Assembly (NCBI RefSeq): GCF_001949145.1
Contig: NW_019091509.1
Location: 549,036-613,035, forward strand
Direction of reading: 5' to 3'
DNA: 64,000 nucleotides
From: Acanthaster planci
Taxonomy: Eukaryota; Echinodermata; Asteroidea; Valvatida; Acanthasteridae
The translations under genes were made by a program, and so were the position numbers. The notes under the pieces were generated by a model, which was not told the origin of the DNA, did not search any database, and saw only the letters and a list, made by a program, of their open reading frames with translations. Shown here piece after piece: positions 24,201-32,802 of the stretch (position 1 is its first letter; each line of letters starts with the position of its first letter).

Positions 24201-27200
24201 CCTTTATAAGAACAAAGGTGACAGAGCATCTCGTGACAGTCACCGAGGCATTTCACTGCTTAGCATTGCAGGAAAGATTATGGCCCGCGTCATCCTCGAC
24301 CATATCAACACAACACCAGCAGTAGGGGGACGATCGATGGGGTCTTTTCGGTCCCACAGATCCAGGAAAAGTGCCATGAGCAGAACCACAGCCTATACCT
24401 CCTCTTTGTTGATCTCACAAAGGCGTTTGATACCGTCGGTCGGGAGGGTCTCTGGGCCATCTGGTCCAAACTTTTCTGTCCACCGAAGTTTGCCAGTATT
24501 GCTAAATCATTTCACGACGGCATGATGGCCTGTATCGTGGAAAATGGCTCCGTGTCTGACCCTTTCCCTGTTTCAAATGGTGTGAAGCAAGGCTGTGTCT
24601 TGGCACCCACACTCTTCAGCCTTATGTTTGCTACTATGCTGTCTACTGTGCCCCCCTGGACTAATGCAGGGATCACTGTTCGCTACAGGTATGGTGGGAG
24701 TTTCTTTGATCTGAGACGTCTAAAGGCAAAAACTAAAGTGTGTGAAGCCATTAATAGTGAGAGACTTCGTGTTCGCTGATGACTGTGCCCTTGCAGCATT
24801 GAGTGAACCGGACCTCCAAGATCTTGCTAGTTCTTCCTCAACAGCAACTAAAGCCTTTGGCGTGACCATCAGCCTGCATAAAAGAGAAGTGATGCTTCAA
24901 TTTGCAGCATGGTCTCACTCCTCTGGATTCTAGTATAGAAACTGAGGGTATAGAAACTGGAGGATAAAGTCTCCAACACAGAAGTGCTTCGTAGAGTCAA
25001 TGTGCCTGGGATCGAGGCACTCCTAATAAAAGCTCAGCTTCGGTGGTTTGGTCACGTGTTCTGCTTGGATGACACACGCATACCAAAGATGGTCTTCTCA
25101 GAGCTGGCCTCTGGCAGCAGGAGCATTGGTGGACGCTAAAAGGCTGCAAAGATTGTCTAAAGACATCCTTGAGATCCTGTGGTATTAATCAACGTAGGTG
25201 GGAGACTTTTGCCACTGACCACAGTGCCCGGCGATTTGCTGTCCAAAGTGGAGTACAGGTATTTGAGGAGAGGTGTCTGCAAGATCTGGACCAGAAGCGT
25301 CAAGCCCGTAAAGAGTTCCTCTCCGATGATCCAACAGCTGCTGCTGAATCAACAGCTGCTGCATGCCCACAGTAGTGCGGCCGTATCTTCGCATCCGACT
25401 TTAGGCTATTTTCCCACCTACGTTCACATCAACGGCGCCTCTGACGTCTAAATCGTTCGCGACTGACTTCCATGATGATGTGTACTTTGGAGAAGTTCTT
25501 TCATGATTAGAACTGAAGAAAAGACAGGCACTTAGAGGGATTTCTGTTCCTGTCTCTTGAAAAGTGTCCTATACTTCACCATCGCGAACTAGAAAACGGA
25601 AGCAATAGCTGCATCGGCAGTGCAGCCGAAGCAGCTAAAAATTCTTGTGCAGGTTGTTTGTTTTTTCTTTGTAAGGGGTGAATAGAAATATTTATTAGAA
25701 ATATTTCCTCATGAAAAAATGTGGAAAAATACTGACAAGGCACTCCGGAAGTGAGCGTCGATCTGATATAATAACTTGACAATGGACTGTATGCGGCGCC
25801 AGGTAATGGGCGATAATCTCTTGGACAGTGGACTGCACTTGGCGCCGGGTAATGGGGGATAATCTTTCAGACACAGGGCTGTACGCAGCGCTGTATGGTG
25901 GCTAGTGTGTACTTCGGAGTGAGCGTTAGTCTGACTGAATTCTTGGACACTAAACGAGAGAGCGCGGACACATGCTAACGGTCTTGCGTTCGGCTTACTA
26001 TGGTTACAGAGATCTGATCGATACAGGAAGAAGACCTGGCTTGCCCTGGCTGAGATTCGTGTACTTTGAAATAGTGTTCTACGTCATGTTACCCTATACA
26101 TGTATATGGTTTTGGCTCTGGCTGAATTTTTCATCTTCTGAACTAGTGTTTTACGTCCCATTACCCGGCCTGTACATGTATACGTTTTTAAAATTCTAAC
26201 AGAGCGGAGCGTTATTGTTGATCTTTAATTTTGGATTAAATGTAAAAAAACATAATTATATAAAAAAAAATTCAATTCACATGGGTGGCATTACGTCAGT
26301 TTGCATTTTTAACATGTAGCAGAGGGGTAAATTTACCCTTCGTGCTATGGAATAATGTGCAGAAGTTCCTGACCGGTATCCGACCCGAGAATTATTATTC
26401 GTTAGTCAATGACTTAAAGATGGCAATAACTTGAGACAATTATGGTTCCAAAAAGAAGTTAGTACATGTAGTGTTTCTGATATAGCAAACTTCTGGTAAT
26501 CACCCTCGCAGTAATTCTTAAATTAGTATGATAATTATTTTAAAAAATCACTGATGAAAAAAAAAAATTAACCAGTATATGAAATCTACTGAATTTGTTT
26601 TGTGTTTTTACTGACCAGTATGGCTATTGAATAATAATTTTCGGGTCGGATACTGGCCGGGAACTTCTGCACATTATCCCATAGCACGAAGGGTAAATTT
26701 ACCCCTTTGCTACGTGTTAAAAAAACAAACTGACGTAGTGCCACTCACGAGAATTTTATAGTTTTGTATAATAATGTATTTCACATTTACTCCACAATAA
26801 AGATGAACAGTAACGCTAAGCTCTGTTTGAATCTGTAAAAATTGTACACATCCAGAGGCCGGTTAACGGGACGTAAAACACCAGTTCAAAAGATGAAAAA
26901 ATTCAGCCAGAGCCAAAACCAAACAAAAGATTATCCCCAATTACTCGGCACCAAGTGCAGTCCACTGTCCAAAGATTATCGCCCATTAACTGGCACCCCG
27001 TACAGCCCATTGTCAAGGGATTATCTCAGATCGATGCTCACCTCCAGAGTGCCTAGTCAGTATTTTTTCCATGACATCGCCCAATTTGACTCATCCTCTA
27101 TTTTAATCGTCATATTTCATCATGTTGTACATGTTCAATTCATAGGACAGGTCAACCTGTACCGCAATTTCTTTTCATAGGACAGGTCAAACTGTACCAT

Positions 27201-28670
27201 AAATTCTTTTATCACTATTCATCCCTTACAAAAACAATTTGTATAAGATTTTTTACCCTTAGTCTCGTGCCGATTCATCCCTAGGTCAACCAGTCCCAAA
27301 ATTGTTCACCCTACCCTCATTCCTATTCATATCCTTGTGATCATGTTATTATGCTTATAAATATTCATGTGACCTTTTCATATTTCTAGGCCAAAGGTCG
27401 AAGTGTGCCAGACTAAATAACCCCCTTCTACTGAGGGCCTATAATTCAGATATTACATGTATTTGGAACTTTGAATTTCTCAAACAAACACAAAAAGACA
27501 CTAAAATGATAAGAAGAGTCAACATAACGAAATGCATTGACGACATGCATGTCACTTAAACTTACCTGGTACTTCCCCCACCTCATTTGGCCAAACATAT
27601 TCATTCGTTAAGACCTCGGCCACCAATCCCTCATCGGCTTGGATCTGGCCTGCTATGTCACGAATAACGAAGATGCTGTCAGTAGTCAACGGGATAGCCT
27701 TAAAGGTGGATACCTGTGTCAGTTAAATATTAAGATAATTATCATGGGATGTTAGCTTTCACTGTTTATTGGTGGTACAATCATTATAAAGCACCTTCCA
27801 TATCAAATTGGATACATGAAATTTCTTTGAAATTAAAACTCACTCTAAGTCAACACTTCGAGGCATTAATTTTTCTTCATTTGAAATGGCATAATTGTGA
27901 CCCTGTATCTGAGTTTGTAAAGAACACAAGGTTCCACGTATGGACTGGTCTTTAGTTTGCAAATGAGTCCTTAGACAGCAGTCCATACCCTGAATTTAAG
28001 AAACAATCAGGAAAAATACAAAATTCTCAAATGTCTTGGACATATGATAAGGTAAAGGCTATTCCACCGCGTTTCATTTTCTTTGGGATAATCCAATGAC
28101 TTTTCATGGAAGAAATATCCCTCGCGGAGACTGATGAACTCTAAAAGTGCAGTTCAGAGAAATCAGTCGCCATTTTAAAAAGTGATGCCTACATTCCATT
28201 GTCATGTACAGCAATTTAAGGTCCAATTTCCTTCAAATTGAAATACAAGCTGGCAGTCCTTTTGGTGGCTTCCCGGTTTTTTGTTTTTACAATCTTTCAG
28301 TTCATGGGGCGAAAAAACTCCAGGCAACATAGAATCAGAAACTTTAAAAACAGGCCTTGCACCCACAGATGCAGTTCCGCTCATTCTAACAATCATGATA
28401 AGCTGATTTTTTTATTCAAAGTCCTGAAGCTAATGCATAAAACTAATTTTGTTGAGCGTACATTGGATAACATGACTTCAGAAGTTTTTAGTTCATATGG
28501 GAAGACGTCAACATCATACTTACCACGGCATCATACAGACCATTAGTTGGGTTTTTCAAGACCGTAGTGATGGCAGCGTTTGGCATGTCCAAAGTAGCTA
28601 TTTTACGAAGCTGCCATGCCTGACAGAAGGATAACAAGGACAACGCAGCCACTAAAAATGCCCGAAACAT
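12049..28670 (-). CDS. Secreted FG-GAP/VCBS-like beta-propeller gene, 5' part (5 exons)
   Basis: Joined minus-strand exons: 28670-28524, 27713-27566, 19628-19521, 19095-18967 and 12255-12049. They give about 246 residues in one continuous frame (intron phases 0,1,1,1, then 1 at the last donor). Residues 1-18 form a signal peptide ending FCQA. The body has repeated Trp-rich strands and aspartates, including 'WSDMDKDGRID' at ~157-167, a DxDxDG calcium-type loop as in FG-GAP/VCBS propellers, and 'WLEHP' typical of secreted family members. An extracellular role is inferred; ligand and function are unknown. Exon 5 ends at a possible donor (GAAG|GTGCGA), and no further exon was found in the 12 kb beyond. 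The gene either continues outside the window or is truncated by repeats. The large introns hold transposons. Confidence 0.82.
12256..12770. other. Intron of propeller-like gene, unremarkable
   Basis: AT-rich with no ORF of note. A short imperfect palindrome (TATATCAGCCGTGCGAAGCTCGCTGATATA) lies near 12617-12650. Confidence 0.5.
12771..13560 (+). repeat. Second ~145-bp satellite (TTTGGCCANTGGTCAC family)
   Basis: A block TTTGGCCA..GGTCACCTAATGGTCANTAGGGGTCATTTT recurs near 12780, 12925, 13068, 13218 (weak), 13370 and 13500, about 145 bases apart. The units are clearly diverged. The sequence is unrelated to the CRE/E-box satellite but has nearly the same period. It lies in an intron of the minus-strand gene. 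Confidence 0.7.
13561..14522. other. No recognisable gene
   Basis: Intronic relative to the minus-strand gene. It includes short ACATGTACATGTACGTA-type palindromic runs near 13600. The ORFs are short and unrelated to known families. Confidence 0.45.
14523..15569 (+). pseudogene. Penelope-like reverse transcriptase, one in-frame stop
   Basis: RT motifs appear in order: 'KIHKPGTPLRPVVS' (fingers), 'SFDVVSLFTNVP' (motif A), 'GAAMGSP' (motif B) and 'RYVDDTF' (motif C, YVDD). After these come 'IAFLDTMV' and 'TVYRKPIHTDQYL', which are Penelope-specific. A single in-frame TAG at 15147-15149, after 'FQFTI', breaks the frame; the same frame then runs open to the gap. The 5' end is truncated just before the fingers. 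Otherwise it looks young. The RT copies the element RNA into target DNA and is related to telomerase. Confidence 0.9.
15570..16100. other. Assembly gap (run of N)
   Basis: 531 unknown bases. The apparent ORFs spanning it are artefacts. By position it should contain the endonuclease domain of the Penelope-like element. Confidence 0.99.
16161..18966. other. Intronic/intergenic, no gene seen
   Basis: AT-rich with short ORFs only. A small imperfect inverted repeat around 16785-16880 (GGTATGGCATGCTTTGAAATGAGCTCAATACTGC with its partner) may be a MITE relic. Confidence 0.45.
18967..19095 (-). CDS. Propeller-like gene, exon 4
   Basis: It encodes residues ~135-178 between TTTGACACAG and GTAAGT. It contains 'VNWFYHRVEWSDMDKDGRID', in which D159, D161, D163, G164 and D167 form a DxDxDG calcium-type loop at a blade turn. 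Both bounding introns are phase 1. Confidence 0.87.
19521..19628 (-). CDS. Propeller-like gene, exon 3
   Basis: It encodes residues ~99-135 between GTGCTTTTAG and GTACAA. It contains 'DGIWWTATGFLVP' and 'GVVALIDAELMVP', two beta-strand-like segments. Junctions on both sides join in phase 1 to exons 2 and 4. Confidence 0.85.
19955..20330 (+). repeat. Dispersed repeat, copy 1 (second copy at 63.5 kb)
   Basis: It shares ordered landmarks with 63540-64000: GGGATAT..CTATATCCC-like start, GGATTTGGAAGAATTT, ATGTATTTAA, CTTCCATGGCCGGA, a C-rich run, CCCATT and AATTTACGCCAC. Same orientation, diverged. Confidence 0.65.
20341..20530 (+). repeat. Dispersed repeat, inverted partner at 27.24-27.42 kb
   Basis: GGCCTAGAAATATGAAAAGG, TCACATGAATAT, TATAAGCATAATAA, GGATATGAATAGGAATGAGG, GTAGGGTGA and GTTGACCTAGGGATGAAT all recur in reverse complement at the partner. 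The pair flanks about 6.7 kb that contains the LINE and the foldback element. Confidence 0.75.
20531..21749. other. No gene; CRE-rich AT-rich DNA
   Basis: 21030-21480 contains several TGACGTCA cores and a TATCACGTGACAAG box, resembling in composition the satellite-type repeats at 0-1.5 kb and 11 kb, but without clear periodicity. No coding support. Confidence 0.4.
22640..23260 (+). pseudogene. LINE AP-endonuclease domain relic
   Basis: Visible motifs: 'GSWNTRTL' (start of the domain), 'GVGFAVRTSL', 'LITAYASTM' and 'LLLGDFNARVG' (the catalytic GDFN block). A stop after 'ELGSG' and later frameshifts interrupt it. In live elements this domain nicks target DNA to prime reverse transcription. Confidence 0.85.
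24010..24935 (+). pseudogene. LINE reverse transcriptase relic
   Basis: RT blocks in order: 'GKTLGPDGITP', 'FKDTDIIHLYKNKGD', 'HRGISLLSIAGKIMARVI', a frameshifted 'LTKAFDTV' block near 24413-24440, 'SNGVKQGCVLAPTLFSLMF' and 'FVFADDCALAA' (FADD catalytic pair). At least three frame changes; not functional. Confidence 0.88.
25720..27090. mobile_element. ~1.4-kb foldback (long inverted repeat) element
   Basis: The outer left block (25725-25865) pairs with 26925-27080, and the inner left block (26280-26410) pairs with 26640-26760. Shared landmarks include CACTCCGGAAGTGAGC, GACAATGGACTGTA, GGATAATC, GGGTAAATTTACCC and CGGGTCGGATAC. The left arm has an extra ~240 bases near 25865-26105. Both arms carry internal ~60-65-bp tandem units (GGACTGTAYGCGGCGCCAGGTAATGGG type). 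The spacer is about 150 bases. No coding capacity, so a non-autonomous foldback/MITE-like element. Confidence 0.75.
27165..27235 (+). repeat. ~36-bp tandem duplication
   Basis: TTCATAGGACAGGTCAA.CTGTACC is repeated twice in succession with few differences. It lies just outside the foldback element. Confidence 0.6.
27240..27415 (-). repeat. Inverted partner of the 20.34-20.53 kb repeat
   Basis: Reverse complement of the landmarks listed for the first copy, including ATTCATCCCTAGGTCAACC and CACCCTACCCTCATTCC. Similarity is high enough to align by eye over about 170 bases. Confidence 0.75.
27566..27713 (-). CDS. Propeller-like gene, exon 2
   Basis: It encodes residues 50-98 between TTAACTGACACAG and GTAAGT. 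It contains 'DSIFVIRDIAGQIQADEG' and 'EVLTNEYVWPNEVGEVP'. It joins exon 1 in phase 0 and exon 3 in phase 1 (giving VPEEVF). Confidence 0.85.
27714..28523. other. Intron 1 of propeller-like gene
   Basis: No repeats or further exons recognised; short ORFs only. Confidence 0.6.
28524..28670 (-). CDS. Propeller-like gene, exon 1 with signal peptide
   Basis: It starts at an ATG, and the first 49 residues end at GTG|GTAAGT. Residues 1-18 (MFRAFLVAALSLLSFCQA) are a classic signal peptide: basic n-region, hydrophobic core, small residues at the likely cleavage site after Ala18. The mature protein would begin WQLRKIATLD. A TATA box lies about 90 bases upstream. Confidence 0.85.
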
Positions 28671-28759
28671 TTTTCAGCGATTTCTCAGGCCCAGCGCAAA
28701 CAACGCGTACACGCACTGGAGAACGGAGAACATTTAAGGCTACACGAACGTTCGTCCAC

Positions 28760-28767
28760 CTTTTATA
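28760..28767 (-). promoter_or_regulatory. TATA box (TATAAAAG)
   Basis: TATAAAAG on the minus strand, about 90 bases upstream of the exon 1 ATG. This leaves room for a short 5' UTR of roughly 60 bases. Confidence 0.6.
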
Positions 28768-28799
28768 CGGCAGCAATATCGGCAGCGAATGATATCAGG

Positions 28800-31700
28800 A
28801 TCAACTAAAAGTAGATCAAAGAAATGTAAAGTAATACTCGTGGGAAATTAAAACGTGACATAGAAATTGTATAACATTTACCTACCTCCCTAATCAGCTT
28901 CTGCCTAATCGTTTTGAGAGGATGAACGGAACAAGACCCTCGTGGTTTTAGGCGTTATACAGGCCTGCACAAATGGATTGTTTTTTATAATAGTGTTAAG
29001 TTATAATACATTCAGAGGCCATTCAGATTTTTACTCGCAACAAAGAAACGTGGGGGACAGGTAAAGTTTAGCATACAAAGAAAACAGAGAAGAAAGTTTT
29101 TAGTCAATGTACACTGAATGTAAATTTAAGACGGGAAATCATTAAAAATACCCTCACACAATGCTTAGAAATTCGTAAAAATGTTGTACAAAGCCCCCTT
29201 TCACTTCCCTGGCTGCTCCCCTATTGACTTAATTCACTTAATTTTTGTTACAGAGCTCTCGTTGGCAGCGCTTTCAAGTCCCAAATATCAGATATTTCAA
29301 AGATACAAGCATGTAAAATGTTTATGTGGGTTTTTATATTGCATTGAACAGCTAAGGCTTGACGACACGTGTTTAGATAGCGGTGTTCTACAAAATTGTG
29401 TGACGTAATGTGGTATCAATTAGTGTTGTCTCAATTTTTTAGGATTTTCAGTTGGACGTTGGTTGATTCCTGGCTGCCAGGTGTGTCCATTTGTACGATT
29501 ATTTTATGGTACTAGTTTAGCTTAGCAGTCCCTATAAAACGCGCGGCAGGCGTGACTCGCTCTTTCTTCCCTCCTGGTGATAGACCTGAGCACAGACCAG
29601 TATTCCTCAGAACATAGTCGTGCTTCGCGGAAAAGAAGCCCTGTACTCCAGTGTGAGTTTAGCATGGTAATGTATGTAACCCTGGGTTCACCCAAAATGG
29701 CAGGAACCGATTTAAATAACCAACTCCTTTTGGGAAAACAAAATCAATTGTCAACATCAGTTAAACTGTGCACAGTTGAGACTTGCTTTATTGCAACCAT
29801 AGTACACATTAAAATAGTATTGCCATGTCACCGGTGACTGTATAACCAAAGTGGGAAAAAACATATGTATGCGTCAATATCTGACTACAGCACTGAACCC
29901 AGATATATCGCCCTAATGTTCATCAAAGCTAATTAAAGTTCTCAGTAGATATGCAGCTGGCGACGTCAACGGACCGTTGTCGTGAGGTGGTGTTCCGGCG
30001 AGAACTCAGCTCGGCCTTTCTCTGGAAAAGAGTTCAAAGGATTGTACAGGTACTTGCGGATTTGGCGTCGCAAGATGGGTGGCACTTGATGTCACAGGCT
30101 GACTGGCTGGCACACATGGTGTCACAAGGTGGCTAGCATGCTTGGTGCCGCATAATGGCTGGTATTTGGGTGATACTGGGCGATAACGGGGCTGAGGACC
30201 AGGTACTCCTCGATGATCCGAGACCAGGTTGTGACTGGCATACAGGTGTTAAGATTCCGCGGAAGCGGGAAGGGCAAGCACCAAAGTCCCCTTCTGGCTA
30301 TTCCCAGCAGACAACTCGGTCTCTGTATCTAAAAGAGCCAAACATGGTGGTCCGTGCCACATTACCACATGTTCTAACTGCTCCAAAGTGGACTAAAAAG
30401 GGCGAACTCTGCTTTCCCTTAATTAACACACTTATTCATGCACGCTTAAGAGTTCTAACGCAAAACACAGACTTATATACATGTATAGGCCTACACACCT
30501 ATAAATTTAGCATGTGGAAAACAAAGGTTTACCCCCAAAATGAACAAATCTACCTCAGCATATATATGCTTCATGGCTCCATATGACCAGACGTTCACAT
30601 AAAAATGTAAGTGCAGGCCAAAGCTAGACTGGCTCAGAGGTTTCTCGGTTTCGAATTAAACACATGCCCTAATTCAACTTCAAGCTAAGAATTTTGACTT
30701 CTCAATGACAATGCTCATAAACAAAGAGAAAACTCTGCAGTCCGAGTCATCGGACAATAGTTTGAAATCTCTGGGCTAATTCCGACAATCCAAGTCGAAG
30801 CAAGATTTCAAATATTCCATAAAGCAGTTCCCTAGGCTAAGGGCAATCATAAGGAAATAAATCGTTAAACATGCCAAAGGCTTTTAAGAGAATGCACGTG
30901 GTACCAGCCATGAGCTACATGCTCGAGATTTCTCAACAAAGACGCATGTACGTTCTGCACTCAGTAACATTAAACAAAACTTTATAAGGAACTGTTTCTC
31001 ACTTTGCCTAAAGCCACAGCAAAATGTACCAAGATGTTTTTGCTACTATGTGCAGGCTTTTAAGCTTGCAAAGTTCTTGACATTAAAACTTGGCAATGGT
31101 TCAAAAGGACATCATAGCAAATGACTACCAATACACTTTTCTAAGCTAACAATCTATCTACTCAAATCGGAATAAACTTGACTTACCTAAAAGAGCCAAC
31201 ATTCAATCTTTGCAGAACAGCAGCTTGGGGAAAGTCCCCCTCGCAGGAATTTAGACCTCCTAACTTTAGAGCTACAATGTACTAACAACAATTTTCTTTG
31301 TCTTTTGCTCTAAAATACTGGACAAGGAGCGGAGTGCTTCACTGTTTGCTGACAAGATGTAGAAAGGGGTGTAGAAATGTAGCCCACGACTTCCTGCTAG
31401 ACTCCCAGACCAGTTTGCCCTGCCATTTGACAGTCTTGTTACCACCCCAAGGGGTAACGCCCTGATTGGGCATCCTGGGGGGGGGAATTATGGGATGGAG
31501 GGTAGAAGAGGTGTAAGGCAACCCGCTCCCTAAATCCCTCTCACTTAATCCCACGTCCAAGAAGAAGGGAAGACCGGGGTGTTACAGCTTGGGCAGACAG
31601 GAAAGAGCTAGACATTTATTGTCTAGGTACAAGTTTCCGTTGAGAGGGATAGATAGCAATAAAATGGTGCGCTCAGAGTATGCATTAGGAAAACAGAGAA

Positions 31701-32027
31701 AATGGACACAAAGTAATTTCTAACCTCAGACCTTCATGAGGTCTGGGTTACATGTAAATAATTGCGGCATAAATCACTGTACTGATCGCTGATCACAGAG
31801 CCATACTGGAAATTAGTCAATTTTAAGATTGTCCATTTTGAATCTTGAAAGGATCAGTTATTCACACTCATTGTAATTTCTTAACACTTCTTCTGCTTTC
31901 ATCACTGCGATAAGCATACATAAGAAATATCACTATGAGGCCACATAAAATACAAACAGTCATGCACGGTCATGAAAATGCATCAGAACACAGGACATAC
32001 ATGTACTAAAAATCTCCACTTAAACAC
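28800..32027. other. Intergenic, no recognisable gene
   Basis: Short ORFs only. 29930-30200 has loosely repetitive 'GGCTGGCA..ATGGTGTCACAAGG' phrases. The longest ORF (30155-30586, plus strand) has no motif I recognise and ends in low-complexity sequence. I see no support for a gene. Confidence 0.5.
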
Positions 32028-32076
32028 ATGGGCCAATTTCATAGAGCTGCTAATAAGCACAAAATCTGCTTAAGCG
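32028..32076 (+). repeat. MITE fragment cut by assembly gap
   Basis: GGCCAATTTCATAGAGCTGCTAA and GCACAAAATCTGCTTAAGC match the terminus of the MITE/SINE-like family also present at 42.8 kb. The rest is lost in the gap. Confidence 0.6.
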
Positions 32077-32802
32077 NNNNNNNNNNNNNNNNNNNNNNNN
32101 NNNNNNNNNNNNNNNNNNNNNNNNNNNNNNNNNNNNNNNNNNNNNNNNNNNNNNNNNNNNNNNNNNNNNNNNNNNNNNNNNNNNNNNNNNNNNNNNNNNN
32201 NNNNNNNNNNNNNNNNNNNNNNNNNNNNNNNNNNNNNNNNNNNNNNNNNNNNNNNNNNNNNNNNNNNNNNNNNNNNNNNNNNNNNNNNNNNNNNNNNNNN
32301 NNNNNNNNNNNNNNNNNNNNNNNNNNNNNNNNNNNNNNNNNNNNNNNNNNNNNNNNNNNNNNNNNNNNNNNNNNNNNNNNNNNNNNNNNNNNNNNNNNNN
32401 NNNNNNNNNNNNNNNNNNNNNNNNNNNNNNNNNNNNNNNNNNNNNNNNNNNNNNNNNNNNNNNNNNNNNNNNNNNNNNNNNNNNNNNNNNNNNNNNNNNN
32501 NNNNNNNNNNNNNNNNNNNNNNNNNNNNNNNNNNNNNNNNNNNNNNNNNNNNNNNNNNNNNNNNNNNNNNNNNNNNNNNNNNNNNNNNNNNNNNNNNNNN
32601 NNNNNNNNNNNNNNNNNNNNNNNNNNNNNNNNNNNNNNNNNNNNNNNNNNNNNNNNNNNNNNNNNNNNNNNNNNNNNNNNNNNNNNNNNNNNNNNNNNNN
32701 NNNNNNNNNNNNNNNNNNNNNNNNNNNNNNNNNNNNNNNNNNNNNNNNNNNNNNNNNNNNNNNNNNNNNNNNNNNNNNNNNNNNNNNNNNNNNNNNNNNN
32801 NN
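32077..32802. other. Assembly gap (run of N)
   Basis: 726 unknown bases. The long ORFs across it on both strands are artefacts. Confidence 0.99.

Larger units (their letters stand above)
21750..25450 (+). mobile_element. Non-LTR retrotransposon (LINE) relic with APE endonuclease and RT
   Basis: A single orientation of coding fragments follows the order 5' region, AP-endonuclease, linker, reverse transcriptase, C-terminal domain. Frames change several times and stops are common, so it is dead. The C-terminal part (about 24990-25380) has the 'LRWFGHV' block found after RT in many animal LINEs. I do not assign the clade. It sits in an intron of the minus-strand propeller-like gene. Confidence 0.85.
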
